A stretch of 64,000 nucleotides of DNA, taken from assembly GCF_003182075.1 (NCBI RefSeq), contig NZ_QGTH01000008.1:24442-88441 (forward strand). The letters are read 5' to 3'. The stretch is from Finegoldia magna. GTDB lineage: Bacteria > Bacillota > Clostridia > Tissierellales > Peptoniphilaceae. Position numbers and translations under genes: made by a program. Shown here in pieces: positions 52,122 to 62,559 of the stretch. A model generated the notes under the pieces. That model worked only from the letters and a program-made list of their open reading frames with translations, ran no database searches and was not told where the DNA came from. Positions within the stretch are counted from its first letter, which is position 1. Every line of letters starts with the position of its first letter.

Positions 52122-54054
52122 TTTAGGCAAGGCTTATGTTCAAATAATTCCTTCTGCAAGAGGCATATCAGGAATGATATCTAATGAGCTTGGCGGTGAA
52201 GCCATGAGTGCAGGTACTCAAAGTGGATCTAAGCTTGGTGGAGCATTAGTCGGCATGGCTAAAAGAGTAATTGGGGCAGCCGCTATTGGAAAGTTTATCA
52301 AAGACAGTATATTTCAAGGTGGCCAGCTTGAACAATCTCTTGGTGGTGTGGAAACACTGTTTAAGGATAGTTCCGATAAGGTAAAACAGTATGCTGCAAA
52401 AGCTTTTGAAACGTCTGGTATATCTGCTAATGAATACATGCAAAATGTAACTAGTTTTAGTGCTAGCTTGCTTCAATCTTTGGGTGGTAATACTTCGAAA
52501 GCAGCAGATGTAGCCGACATGGCTATGCGAGATATGAGCGATAATGCAAATAAGTTCGGTTCAGATATGGAAAGCATTCAGAATGCATACCAGGGCTTTG
52601 CCAAAGATAATTACACAATGCTGGATAACCTTAAACTTGGTTACGGAGGAACGAAGTCGGAGATGCAACGTCTACTTGCCGATGCAACTAAGCTTACCGG
52701 AGTGAAGTATGACATAAACAACTTGTCTGATGTATACAATGCAATTCACGCTATACAAGGCAAACTAGATATTACTGGAACTACTGCAAAGGAAGCGAGT
52801 GAAACTTTAGAAGGCTCTTTTAATTCTATGAAAGCCGCCTTTAAGGACTTTCAAGGAGCGTTGACTACAGGTGGAGATATCAACGCTACATTAAGTAACT
52901 TGGTGCAAACAACAGGTACTTTCTTGTTTAAAAACTTGGTTCCAATGGTAGGAAGACTTGTGGGAAATCTTGGTTTGGTAATTCTTCAAGGTATACCTAA
53001 ACTGATAAATGCTATTAATCCTGCTATTGACCAAATATTTACATGGTTGAAATCGAATTTTCCAAGAATTCTACAACATGGCAGTGAACTTGTAGGTAAT
53101 CTGATACTTGGCATAATTAATGCTTTGCCAGAACTTTTAAGTGCAGCAGGTAATTTGGTGAACTCATTTGTTCAATTCGTATTGAGTAATCTTCCTGCCA
53201 TTTGGGAAACCGGAAAGAGTTTGTTTTTCAAATTAGTTGACGGAATTATCAATGTACTTCCTCAAATTGGTGATACTGCATTAAAGATTATTACTGAATT
53301 TATTAATTACGTAACTAATAATCTGCCACAAATACTACAATCAGGTATTAAGATTCTAACGGAATTAGTTAATGGGATTATACAAAGACTACCTATGATC
53401 GGTGCTACAGTGTTAAAAATTGCAGCATTGTTTTTGGCTACTTTGTTGGAGAAATTACCAGATATATTGGCAATGGGTGTTAAACTCATTGTATTTTTGG
53501 TTAAGGGTATAATTTCTATGTTTTCAAATGTTCAAAATGCTATGAATAATTTGGGAAGTAGCATTATACAAGCAGTAAAAAAAGTAGATTTGTTTAGCGC
53601 TGGTAAAGCTATTATTGATGGATTCTTGCGAGGATTGAAGTCTGCATTTGAACATGTAAAATCATTTGTTGGTGGCATTGGTACTTGGATTCAAAATCAT
53701 AAAGGACCATTGTCTTATGATAAAAAACTTTTAATTCCAGCAGGTAATGCAATAATGGGTGGTTTGTATGAAGGATTAGATGATGGTTTTTCTAGTGTTC
53801 AATCATTGGTTAATTCAATGGCGCCGCAAATCCAATCGGGATTTAACCTAGAGGATTATAGGGTTAATTCTACTGGATCTAATTACAATGATTTAACGGG
53901 ATTAACAACTAATGATAACAACCAAAAACCTATTGAAATTACTGTTGTAAGTGAATTAGATGGCAGAGAAATATCAAGAGGAACTTATCGCTATGATAGA
54001 GAGTTCATGGAAAGAGAAACAAAGATTAATAATAGAAGAAGAGGGGTGTATTAA
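52111..54054 (+). CDS. tail tape measure protein
   Basis: 647 residues, setting tail length. N-terminal LGKAYVQIIPSARGISGMISNELGGEA is the typical tape start, then a Gly/Ala-rich hydrophobic segment and a long helical repeat-rich region with repeating NLV/LPQI/ITEF(I/V)N-type units at about 300-450. The protein is rather short, so the tail should be short for a siphovirus, roughly 95-100 nm if the common 0.15 nm per residue holds. The ATG at 52111 follows GGCAGGTGAG. Confidence 0.92.
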   Translation: MATDLGKAYVQIIPSARGISGMISNELGGEAMSAGTQSGSKLGGALVGMAKRVIGAAAIGKFIKDSIFQGGQLEQSLGGVETLFKDSSDKVKQYAAKAFETSGISANEYMQNVTSFSASLLQSLGGNTSKAADVADMAMRDMSDNANKFGSDMESIQNAYQGFAKDNYTMLDNLKLGYGGTKSEMQRLLADATKLTGVKYDINNLSDVYNAIHAIQGKLDITGTTAKEASETLEGSFNSMKAAFKDFQGALTTGGDINATLSNLVQTTGTFLFKNLVPMVGRLVGNLGLVILQGIPKLINAINPAIDQIFTWLKSNFPRILQHGSELVGNLILGIINALPELLSAAGNLVNSFVQFVLSNLPAIWETGKSLFFKLVDGIINVLPQIGDTALKIITEFINYVTNNLPQILQSGIKILTELVNGIIQRLPMIGATVLKIAALFLATLLEKLPDILAMGVKLIVFLVKGIISMFSNVQNAMNNLGSSIIQAVKKVDLFSAGKAIIDGFLRGLKSAFEHVKSFVGGIGTWIQNHKGPLSYDKKLLIPAGNAIMGGLYEGLDDGFSSVQSLVNSMAPQIQSGFNLEDYRVNSTGSNYNDLTGLTTNDNNQKPIEITVVSELDGREISRGTYRYDREFMERETKINNRRRGVY

Positions 54055-55790
54055 TGTTTTTTTATAATGGTACTGATTTTAGGGATTTGATTATTGTAGA
54101 AAATATAGAACGCCCCGTTCTATCTTCTACTGAGAACAAATTGAATCCTTATATTGTGTTCAATGGATCAGATTTTATTAGCAGCAGAAGAAAAGAAGCG
54201 AAATTTAAGATTATTTTTAGTTATGTTCAAGAAAACTTGAATACAATTAGAAGAGTTCTTGCTCAATTTTTAGGAACTGAAGAATTATCGGAATTATACT
54301 TTTATGATGATCCAGATATTATTTACTACGCAAAGGTTGATGGAGAAATAAAATCTTCTGAATATAAGGCTAATAATTACACTAAAGGATATGGGAAAGG
54401 CGAGTTAACTTTTATCATCCCATCTGCTTGTGGGTATAAGAGAGAGCCTGTGGAGCTGTCGCAAGCCAATGCTAAAAGTATTATGTGTGAAAACAAGGGT
54501 ACGGATAAGACGTATCCTATTTTTGATTTCACATGTCATGGCAAGGTTACAATGATTGGCGTGACTAGTAAATACGGCAGTTTCCAGTTCGGGGATAGTA
54601 AGGAGTTTGCACCGATTAAGCAGATGAAGATACACAAGGAGCAAACTAGTAGTTTGTTCAAGAGTGGCAAGGGGACACTTACTATTCTTGATAGGGTTAT
54701 GAAGACTAGTGATGGTTGGGATATTGTGGATGCATCGAAACTTGTAGCTGATAGTGATTTTGATGGTAGAGTAGCAAACACAAATGCGACTAGCACTGCT
54801 CCAAGTGGCAATACTGTTACCGTGTCAAAGAACGCAAGGTATTGGGACAATGGTGTTAGGATTGCTAACTGGGTAAAAGGTAAGTCTTTTAAATTCGATA
54901 AGACGAAAGCTGTGAACAAGTCAAAATCAAAGAAGGCATACAGACTTATAGACAAAGAGGGATATCTTGGTTGGTTACTTGAAGAAGATATTCAAGGGAA
55001 AAGTCAAAGCACTGTTACTGGTGTATATCCTGTATGGGATTCTTCAAGTTTAAAGACATTCTCGACACTTCCACTTCACAGAAAAGTGACTAACAATGCG
55101 ACTGACTGGGAGATGACTTTCAAGTTCAATTACAAGGCTAATCCTGGACAATTTGGTTTTCTGACTTTTGGTATTACTGATAAGGATCAAAACATGATTG
55201 GTGGTATGAGAATTGAAACCATAAACGGTGATGGAAGAATGGCCATGGTGTGCTTGTGTGGTAGTGATGGACAGCTTCACACTGGATACAACAAAGCTGA
55301 CTGGACAGGTGCTGTAACTATTACTAAAAGAGGTGCTATGGTTACATACTACATGTATAATCAGTTGAATGGTAAAAGCTACACTTATAGGCTAATGAAT
55401 GCTGAGATTGATGATGTAGTGGCTAGTGATGTTTATGTGTTATGCACTAAAAAGAACAACTATGACTTTATTCAAGCTTGTAATCCAATGCATATGACAA
55501 TTACGGGATATGATGCAGATATTTATGTTGAGAATAAAAGCAAGGAAGAGTTTTCTATGATTAATGTAGCTATTCCACGTTTTAACTTCAATGATGGAGA
55601 TACTGTAAGAATCGACATGAATACTGGTTTTTGTTATCACAATGGACACAGATGTTTGATGCCAATTGCGTTTGGTTCGAAACCTACTCCGATTTATCCA
55701 GGTACAGAGGAGATAGCAATAACTACTGAGGGAGAATTCGGTTCTTTCGTTGATTGTGATGTTAGTTACAGAGAGGTATTCAAATGTTAA
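54054..55790 (+). CDS. distal tail protein (Dit) with inserted SH3-like and lectin-like domains
   Basis: 578 residues, over twice a minimal Dit. The N-terminus is Dit-like (MFFYNGTDFRDLIIVENIERPVL, FKIIFSYVQENLNTIRRVLAQFL). At about 255-310 an SH3-like module appears (ARYWDNGVRIANWVKGKSF, SKKAYRLIDKEGYLGWLLEEDI). At about 340-490 lies a jelly-roll/concanavalin-like region (WEMTFKFNYKANPGQFGFLTFGITDKDQ). The C-terminus resumes Dit-like IDMNTGFCYHNGHRCLMP. The extra modules probably bind wall polymers during adsorption. Confidence 0.8.
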   Translation: MFFYNGTDFRDLIIVENIERPVLSSTENKLNPYIVFNGSDFISSRRKEAKFKIIFSYVQENLNTIRRVLAQFLGTEELSELYFYDDPDIIYYAKVDGEIKSSEYKANNYTKGYGKGELTFIIPSACGYKREPVELSQANAKSIMCENKGTDKTYPIFDFTCHGKVTMIGVTSKYGSFQFGDSKEFAPIKQMKIHKEQTSSLFKSGKGTLTILDRVMKTSDGWDIVDASKLVADSDFDGRVANTNATSTAPSGNTVTVSKNARYWDNGVRIANWVKGKSFKFDKTKAVNKSKSKKAYRLIDKEGYLGWLLEEDIQGKSQSTVTGVYPVWDSSSLKTFSTLPLHRKVTNNATDWEMTFKFNYKANPGQFGFLTFGITDKDQNMIGGMRIETINGDGRMAMVCLCGSDGQLHTGYNKADWTGAVTITKRGAMVTYYMYNQLNGKSYTYRLMNAEIDDVVASDVYVLCTKKNNYDFIQACNPMHMTITGYDADIYVENKSKEEFSMINVAIPRFNFNDGDTVRIDMNTGFCYHNGHRCLMPIAFGSKPTPIYPGTEEIAITTEGEFGSFVDCDVSYREVFKC

Positions 55791-58700
55791 TAGTTACAGA
55801 TAGAAATCTACAAACACTGACAATAGTTAGTAATGATTATCCAGGCAGTGTGCATTTTCAAGATGATAAGTTCAACGAAAATTTGGAAACTGGAACTTGT
55901 ATGCTTACTTGCAGTATCGATAAGGTCATTGAAAAAGATGTTGAATTAATTGAAGCTGGTTGTTTGATCGTTGCTACAGGATACAAGAAAAAGCCTGTTC
56001 TTTTAGAGATTACTGAAGTTGTTGAAAATAGGTATTCAAAGGAGATAGTCGCAGAAGATTGCGGACTTGATTTGCTTAATGAAGATATTGGAGAACAAGA
56101 TTTCAAAGGAACACTTGCAGAATGGGTCAACAATACTCTTGGTGAAAAATCAGACTGGGTTGTTGGAATTAATGAGGCTAAGGATAAAAACTTAGCTTTT
56201 AAATTCGATGGTACAACTACTAAGACTAAAAGACTTGCTATGATTGCAGGTCGTTTCGGTTGTGAGATTAGCTATGATGTTAAATTAAATGGTAATGCAA
56301 TAGATAAAAAGGTCATTAACTTTTATAAGAAACGCGGTAAAGAAACTGGGTACAGACTGGAGTTCGGGCGTGATGTGAGCGATGTTAAGCGTACTGTGTC
56401 AATAGCTGACTTGTGTACTGCTGTAAGAGCTGTAGGTAAACCTCACAAGGAGCAAATCAGAGAAGTAAAACAAGTTGAAATCGAAGAAGATAAAAAGAAA
56501 CCTGCACCAAATAGCAAGATTGAGTTATTCGTTAAATGGATGAAATCACGAGAGGGTAAGGTTAGGTATTCACAAGCAAGACGTGAAGGTCCTAACTATT
56601 ATGACTGCTCAAGTTCTGTGAGTAGCGCTGCGAAATTTGCGGGACTTTTTCCAAAGTCTGTGGGACTTCCAACAACTGGGACATTATGGGCTTGGGGTAA
56701 TGCTGGAACGTACTTTCATCAAATCAATCAATCAGAAATTCAGTACGGAGACATATTCGTATCAAGGCACAATAACAAGGGTCACACAGGTGTAATTTTA
56801 GATAAAAACACGATAATACACTGCACATTGTATGGATCAATCAATGGGATTGTAACAACTAAGCTAAAAGGCTGGACTGGTCCAAATGTTAGGTTCTACA
56901 GATGGAATGAAAACAAAGGTGGAACTATAGTTGATGCTACTAAAAAGACATACTGGACTAATTCTGATGTTACAAAACACGATTTGGGCAAGAGGTTGCA
57001 AGGAATAACTGCGACTCAAATCAATAACTGGATAAGAGCAAAAGCTCCAAATAGTCCATTTAACGGACAAGGTCAAGTATTCATAGAAGCACAAAAACAG
57101 TCTGGGTTGGATGCAAGATATATATTAGCCCATGCAGCACTAGAAAGTGCGTGGGGTACTAGTAGGATTGCAAGAACATACCATAACTACTTCGGTATTA
57201 ATGCCTACGATAGTAATCCTGATAATGCTAAGAAAAGCAGTAATAGAAGCCTACAAGCAGGTATTATAAATGGCGCTGTGTGGATAAAAGAACACTACTA
57301 TAACCGCGGACAAAAGACGTTGTATGCTATGAATCATGATAAAAATGGACATAACTATGCTAGTGATAAGGCATGGGGAGATAAGATTGCTAATATCATG
57401 AAAAGCTCTGAACGATTCACAAATCCGGGTGCTACTGCTTCAAGTACTGAACAAGTATCGTACAAAGAACATGAAGTTAACACAGACTTGGTGGGATACA
57501 AGTATGATGATGGAAGATTCTATGTTACTGATGATGGACTGATTTGCGATAGAGAAGCAGCTAAAAAGTGGACTAGATTCAATAAAACGGGTCAAAAATA
57601 TTTCATAAGAATGTATGATAGCGAGGCTACTAGCCAAAAGACGTTGTTTGATGAGGGATTAAGGTTCTTAAAAAACAACAACGAGGCAAAGATTAGCTAT
57701 GAGGTTTCTCTAAGACAACTTCCAGGTGAGCTTGAAATTGGGGACTATATCAGAATAATAGATCATGGATTTAAACCTGCGTTGTATTTATCTGCTAGAC
57801 TTGTGGATATTACAAGGAGCTTATGTGATGAGCTTAGCAACTCTGCTATATTTGCAAACTTTGAAGAAGAAAAAGCAGGTATTTCTGAAAGGCTTTTAAG
57901 TCTTGAAAAATCTGTGTATAGTAGCAGGTTTAATTGGCAAAATGTACCATTTGAGATGGAGTTGACATCAAGTCAAGGCAATGTATTCAAAGATGGTGTG
58001 TTGTCAACGGAAATCACAGCTATTGTTACTAAAGCAGGTGTGGATCAAACCGCTACAATTGATAAGTTTGTATGGGAAAGAGTGTCAGAATATCAAGACA
58101 AGATTACTACAAGTGATGATGATTGGAACAAATCTAAAGAAGGCTCAACTGGTAATATACTTGGAATTAATAACACTGATGTTGATTTACAAGCTACTTT
58201 TACATGCTCTGCAATGCTTAATGATGTTGCCGTGGCCACAAGCTTTATAACCATAAAGGACTTGACTATCGGCATATATAAGCAAGAACAAGAACCTAAC
58301 CACAACGTGCTACAGTGGGGAGATGTGTGGCAATGGGACGACGGTAAAGGTAATCACTTCAAGAGACTGTGGAAGGGTGATAGGTGGGAAGATACTATCA
58401 CAAAAAGAGACTTGGAGTTACTTGAATTTAATGCAGGGCCTCCAGGTCGTGATGGCGAAGATGGTATGCCAGGTAAAGATGGCAAGGATGGAAGAACTTC
58501 GTATGTGCACTTCGCTTATGCCGATAGCGCAGACGGAACTGTTGGATTCACAAGAACTGCTACTTCTGGTAAAAAGTACATCGGATTCTACACGGATTTT
58601 GAAAAAGCTGACTCAACAGATCCCAAGAAATATGAATGGTCATTATTCAAAGGTGACGATGGTAAAGACGGAGTTGCAGGTAAAAACGGTGTTGGATTAA

Positions 58701-60313
58701 AATCCACAGACATATCCTATGGTTTGTCTAATTCTGAAACTAATGAGCCCGCTAGCTGGACTAAAGCAGTACCTAATTTATTAAAAGGTAAGTATTTATG
58801 GACAAAAACAGTGTGGAGTTATACTGATAACACTTCAGAAACTGGATATACGAAGACTTATATAGCTAAAGATGGTAACACTGGTAAGGACGGAATTGCT
58901 GGCAAAGACGGCGTTGGTATTAAGACTACTACTATAACTTATGCTAAGCATAAAAGTGGTACTTCTGCTCCTACAAGTGGATGGACTAGTAGTATACCAA
59001 GCACAAGTCCTGGCGATTTTCTGTGGACGAAAACAGTATGGAGTTATACTGATAATACTTCAGAAACTGGATATTCTGTTAGTAAAATAGGAAAAGATGG
59101 CTCTGATGGAATTCCTGGTAAAGCTGGTGCTGACGGAAAAACACCATATTTCCACACAGCTTGGAGTAATAGCTCTGACGGTAGTAAGGATTTTTCTGTT
59201 AGTGAGGCAGGAGAAAAGGCATACATTGGAACTTACACAGATTATAGTAAAGCCGATAGTACAGATTATAGGAAGTATACGTGGATGCTTGTAAAAGGCG
59301 AAAAAGGTGATCGTGGAGAGCAAGGTCTGAGAGGTCTACAAGGTCAAGATGGTAAGGACGGACTTCCTGGTCCTCAAGGTCGTGATGGTAAAGACGGGCA
59401 AAGCACATTCACTCATGTTGCTTATAGTAACAGTAAAGATGGATCAAGAGATTTTAGTACAAGTGAAAGCAGCAGAGATTATATTGGAATTTATGTTGAT
59501 AGTAACAAGACTGATTCAGAAGACTACAGAAAATATAACTGGTCAAAGATTAGAGGGCTAAAAGGCGACCAAGGAATTGCTGGAAAACAAGGTTCAGATG
59601 GAAAAACACCATACTTACACATAGCGTATAGTAATAGCGCAGATGGTAGCAAAGATTTCAGCGTTGACAGTCCTAAACGCGATTACATTGGTCAATATAC
59701 AGATTATAGTAAAGCCGATAGTACAGATTATAGGAAGTATACTTGGTCAAGGATAAAAGGCGAAAAAGGAGAAGCAGCAGACACAACAGAGATTTGGAAA
59801 GAGATCGATGGTGTTAAGTCAGATTTAGGAGAAAAAGCCGATTCACAAACTGTAACAGACATTGAGTCAAAGCAACAGGAAATTGAAGTGTTAATTAGTC
59901 AGAAAGCAGACAAAGATAGCGTGACTAAAAGCTTTGTTGAGATAGAAAAGGCTAAGGCATACGCAGATACTGTGAAAAAAGCGTTGGAAAATGAGAGCTT
60001 GTCACTTCAAGACAGGATCAAGATTATTGAGGAGAATGTCGGAGCTGGTAAGCTTACGATTGAAGCTATAACGACATATTTCGATTTCGGTGAGGAGGGT
60101 ATTCTCATTGGTAAAAAAGACGAAGCGGTGAAGATGATTCTTAAAAACAACGCACTTGAAATTATAGATGGTACTAAGACTGTGGCAAGATTTGCAAATT
60201 CACAAGTACAAGTACCGAATTTAAAGGTTGACGGTGTGCTGGAGTTTGGATATCACATGGTAACTAAGTACGATAATGGCTCTAACAAATACACTATTAT
60301 TAAACCAATCTAG
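55784..60313 (+). CDS. tail-tip protein: endopeptidase scaffold with two wall hydrolases and collagen-like repeats
   Basis: 1509 residues. Residues 1-235 are the prophage tail-endopeptidase fold (LIVTDRNLQTLTIVSNDYPG). Inserted at about 250-385 is an NlpC/P60-like peptidase, Cys in YYDCSSSV (about 274) and His in KGHTGVIL (about 334). At about 405-545 is a GH73-type glucosaminidase with catalytic Glu in AHAALESAWGTS (about 454). The tail fold resumes to about 700. From about 885 to 1331 short Gly-x-y collagen-like stretches alternate with repeated modules of two kinds (the HxAYSNSxDGS..DY.KADSTDYRKY type, four copies, and the WTKTVWSYTDNTSETGY type, two copies). A coiled coil ends it. Probably opens the wall during DNA injection and carries the receptor-binding fibre. 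Confidence 0.88.
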   Translation: MLIVTDRNLQTLTIVSNDYPGSVHFQDDKFNENLETGTCMLTCSIDKVIEKDVELIEAGCLIVATGYKKKPVLLEITEVVENRYSKEIVAEDCGLDLLNEDIGEQDFKGTLAEWVNNTLGEKSDWVVGINEAKDKNLAFKFDGTTTKTKRLAMIAGRFGCEISYDVKLNGNAIDKKVINFYKKRGKETGYRLEFGRDVSDVKRTVSIADLCTAVRAVGKPHKEQIREVKQVEIEEDKKKPAPNSKIELFVKWMKSREGKVRYSQARREGPNYYDCSSSVSSAAKFAGLFPKSVGLPTTGTLWAWGNAGTYFHQINQSEIQYGDIFVSRHNNKGHTGVILDKNTIIHCTLYGSINGIVTTKLKGWTGPNVRFYRWNENKGGTIVDATKKTYWTNSDVTKHDLGKRLQGITATQINNWIRAKAPNSPFNGQGQVFIEAQKQSGLDARYILAHAALESAWGTSRIARTYHNYFGINAYDSNPDNAKKSSNRSLQAGIINGAVWIKEHYYNRGQKTLYAMNHDKNGHNYASDKAWGDKIANIMKSSERFTNPGATASSTEQVSYKEHEVNTDLVGYKYDDGRFYVTDDGLICDREAAKKWTRFNKTGQKYFIRMYDSEATSQKTLFDEGLRFLKNNNEAKISYEVSLRQLPGELEIGDYIRIIDHGFKPALYLSARLVDITRSLCDELSNSAIFANFEEEKAGISERLLSLEKSVYSSRFNWQNVPFEMELTSSQGNVFKDGVLSTEITAIVTKAGVDQTATIDKFVWERVSEYQDKITTSDDDWNKSKEGSTGNILGINNTDVDLQATFTCSAMLNDVAVATSFITIKDLTIGIYKQEQEPNHNVLQWGDVWQWDDGKGNHFKRLWKGDRWEDTITKRDLELLEFNAGPPGRDGEDGMPGKDGKDGRTSYVHFAYADSADGTVGFTRTATSGKKYIGFYTDFEKADSTDPKKYEWSLFKGDDGKDGVAGKNGVGLKSTDISYGLSNSETNEPASWTKAVPNLLKGKYLWTKTVWSYTDNTSETGYTKTYIAKDGNTGKDGIAGKDGVGIKTTTITYAKHKSGTSAPTSGWTSSIPSTSPGDFLWTKTVWSYTDNTSETGYSVSKIGKDGSDGIPGKAGADGKTPYFHTAWSNSSDGSKDFSVSEAGEKAYIGTYTDYSKADSTDYRKYTWMLVKGEKGDRGEQGLRGLQGQDGKDGLPGPQGRDGKDGQSTFTHVAYSNSKDGSRDFSTSESSRDYIGIYVDSNKTDSEDYRKYNWSKIRGLKGDQGIAGKQGSDGKTPYLHIAYSNSADGSKDFSVDSPKRDYIGQYTDYSKADSTDYRKYTWSRIKGEKGEAADTTEIWKEIDGVKSDLGEKADSQTVTDIESKQQEIEVLISQKADKDSVTKSFVEIEKAKAYADTVKKALENESLSLQDRIKIIEENVGAGKLTIEAITTYFDFGEEGILIGKKDEAVKMILKNNALEIIDGTKTVARFANSQVQVPNLKVDGVLEFGYHMVTKYDNGSNKYTIIKPI

Positions 60314-60322
60314 GAGGAATAA

Positions 60323-62152
60323 ATGGCAACATATACTGGTACAGCGCCACAAAGCTTGTATGCGTATTTTAAATTGGATATGAATGTTATCAGTCAATCA
60401 GAAGCTGATAATAGCTCTACTATAAAATACAGATTATATCTTGAAAGTAGAGGCGGAGGAAGTGGGTATTCTCAAACAAAGAGGCCCACTTCTTTAATTT
60501 GTAATAATCAGACAATTGAGGACACTAGGACAACGTATAGTTTTGACAGGGGTGGAAGTTCTACATTGTGTAGTGGTACTTTTACTGTAAAACACTGGAG
60601 TGATGGGACAAAGTCTTTTGCAATTAAGGCAAGTGCAGGAACTCACAGAGGTACTTGTTCTTTAAGTGCTACTATGACTTTACCGACGATTGCAAGAAAA
60701 AAGCCAATGAGTATGAGTATGAGTATTGTCAATTCGGTGGCTGATGTGGTGTCTTTTGCTAATATTGGAGACGAAGTAACTATTAATATTACAAATATTG
60801 ATGGAAGAAGTGGAGATATTAGATGGGAGACGGATATCTTTTCCGGATATGTGGGTAGTCTTACAAGTAGTACGCATTTCACTTTTAAGGCAAGTACATT
60901 CTCTGATGTATTCGGTAATGATTCTAGTGGATATGTGACTTTTACTGCTAGTGCTGATGATGGGACTAGTGTTTCAAAGACTATTACTCTTCGTGTTTTT
61001 GAAATAAAAAAACCAAACATATCTTATGTTTCTGTTCGTGAGGGTAACTCACAAGTTAGAGATGTGTTCGGAAGTGGCTCATTTTATACAAGCATTAGTG
61101 ATATCAGTGCATACGTATCTGCTGAAGCGTATACTGGTGCAAGTATAGAAAAGTATTTGGCGACTTTAGATGGATACACGACATACTCAAATGGATCTAC
61201 TATAAACATTGGTAGTGTATCTAAATCTGGAACAAGAAGTATAGACTTCGAAGTCGTAGATAGCAGAGGTCAAAGAAGTTCTTATAGCAAATATATAAGT
61301 GTTAAAGAGTACAATCCACCAACTGCTGAATGTAGTGTTACAAGGCAAGGAGAGAGATTAAACGCTTCTGTGAAGGTACAACATACTGTATCTGGTGGTA
61401 GTACTGATAATAATCTTTGTAATATTAGGGTTGAGGTTAGGGAACTTCCTAGTGGGAGTTTCTCAACGAGATACAGTGCAAACATAAGTATTGCATCTAC
61501 TACTCAATCAGTGTATTTGGGAAGCGGTTATAAGGAATTTGCATCATATGAGGTTAGAGTAACTGCGACGGATAAGTTCAGAAGTTATACTGCTTTGGTT
61601 ACTGTGCCTACTCAAGCTGTTGGAATTTCAATTAATCATAAGAGCAATTGTGTTGGAATAGGTAAGTTTCCAGATAAACTTGCAGGTGATAATAACCTAG
61701 AAGTAAAGGGAAATATTTTCGCACGAAATATTGAGGCTGATTCGGAGATTAAATCCCCGTCCGCAGAATTCGATCTTCTTTTTGTCAACGGTATGTTAAT
61801 GATAGACGGTGAGACAGTGGAAACTAAGCCTTTTGCTTCATATAATACTGCTAAAAGACTTGATACTGATAGCACTAGGGATATTTATGGGATTGCTGAT
61901 CTGGGAGAAATTACGTATCCTAATTCACTAGGTAATGGCGGGTATTCTGATTTTTATACTGTTAATTTTTCTCCTGCTATATCGGATATATCATATATTG
62001 GGGCTACGATAATTAAGTGTAGTGGTATCGGAATGGTGCTTCACGTTGTTGACTACGGTAGCTCATACTTTAAAGTTAGGGTTCAGAACTATTACAATAG
62101 ATCTGCAACATCGGCTTTTAAAATCGCATATCACATAAGGGGGTCAATTTAA
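60323..62152 (+). CDS. phage minor structural protein, DUF859
   Basis: 609 residues. N-terminal MATYTGTAPQSLYAYFKLDMNVISQSEADNSST and beta-rich Ig-like repeats (TITLRVFEIKKPNISYV..., SGTRSIDFEVVDSRGQRSSYSKYISV) match the DUF859 tail-fibre family. A conserved VGIGKFPDKLAGDNNLEVKGNIFA segment lies near residue 450. Probably a baseplate-attached receptor-binding component. AGGAGG precedes the ATG. Confidence 0.85.
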   Translation: MATYTGTAPQSLYAYFKLDMNVISQSEADNSSTIKYRLYLESRGGGSGYSQTKRPTSLICNNQTIEDTRTTYSFDRGGSSTLCSGTFTVKHWSDGTKSFAIKASAGTHRGTCSLSATMTLPTIARKKPMSMSMSIVNSVADVVSFANIGDEVTINITNIDGRSGDIRWETDIFSGYVGSLTSSTHFTFKASTFSDVFGNDSSGYVTFTASADDGTSVSKTITLRVFEIKKPNISYVSVREGNSQVRDVFGSGSFYTSISDISAYVSAEAYTGASIEKYLATLDGYTTYSNGSTINIGSVSKSGTRSIDFEVVDSRGQRSSYSKYISVKEYNPPTAECSVTRQGERLNASVKVQHTVSGGSTDNNLCNIRVEVRELPSGSFSTRYSANISIASTTQSVYLGSGYKEFASYEVRVTATDKFRSYTALVTVPTQAVGISINHKSNCVGIGKFPDKLAGDNNLEVKGNIFARNIEADSEIKSPSAEFDLLFVNGMLMIDGETVETKPFASYNTAKRLDTDSTRDIYGIADLGEITYPNSLGNGGYSDFYTVNFSPAISDISYIGATIIKCSGIGMVLHVVDYGSSYFKVRVQNYYNRSATSAFKIAYHIRGSI

Positions 62153-62424
62153 TGATAAGTATTTATATAAACGAAAATAATACAAGATTTGAGTATTTGA
62201 GAGAAGACGGAGCTATGATAACTGGCACTGTGGATAAGCTAGATGATAAGTTGTCGGATATAGTAGCTGAGATTAAGAAAAAGAAAACAGTTGATGAAAT
62301 CGAAGCAGAAGAAAATAAGTTGAAAGAAGCAGAAGCAATGACTGAGATTTTTGATAAGATGATGGAACTTGAAGAGACTATGAAGTCAATTCAAAAGTCA
62401 ATAAATGCAAAGGAGGTGAAATAG
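62152..62424 (+). CDS. small coiled-coil phage protein, 90 aa
   Basis: Starts MISIYINENNTRFEYLREDGAMITG and becomes a charged coiled coil (IKKKKTVDEIEAEENKLKEAEAMTEIFDKMMELEE). Common after tail-fibre genes in Clostridia-type phages; role unknown. Confidence 0.7.
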   Translation: MISIYINENNTRFEYLREDGAMITGTVDKLDDKLSDIVAEIKKKKTVDEIEAEENKLKEAEAMTEIFDKMMELEETMKSIQKSINAKEVK

Positions 62425-62559
62425 ATGGCTGATATGTATGCATATTTGATTATGAGGGGCAGAAGAACATTCAAGAGTGTTCCAAATTGCCTGAAAGAAC
62501 GTGTTAAGAAGATACTTGTGGAACTAGGACTTGAAGAATTAGCAACTGAGGAGGAATAG
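62425..62559 (+). CDS. CD1375-like small phage protein, 44 aa
   Basis: Begins MADMYAYLIMRGRRTFKSVP and continues LKERVKKILVELGLEELA, a pattern very widely conserved in Firmicute prophages at this place before the XhlA/holin genes. AAAGGAGG ribosome binding site. Related in position to XkdX-type proteins; function unknown. Confidence 0.82.
   Translation: MADMYAYLIMRGRRTFKSVPNCLKERVKKILVELGLEELATEEE

Noticed and set aside
54536-54955. Leftward frame of 139 codons in the distal tail gene
   Set aside because: Opposes the transcription of the late operon, lacks a ribosome binding site and matches no family.
58323-58700. Second-frame ORF in the collagen-like part of the tail protein
   Set aside because: A frame shadow of the Gly-x-y repeats; it has no start signal and mirrors the repeat periodicity.
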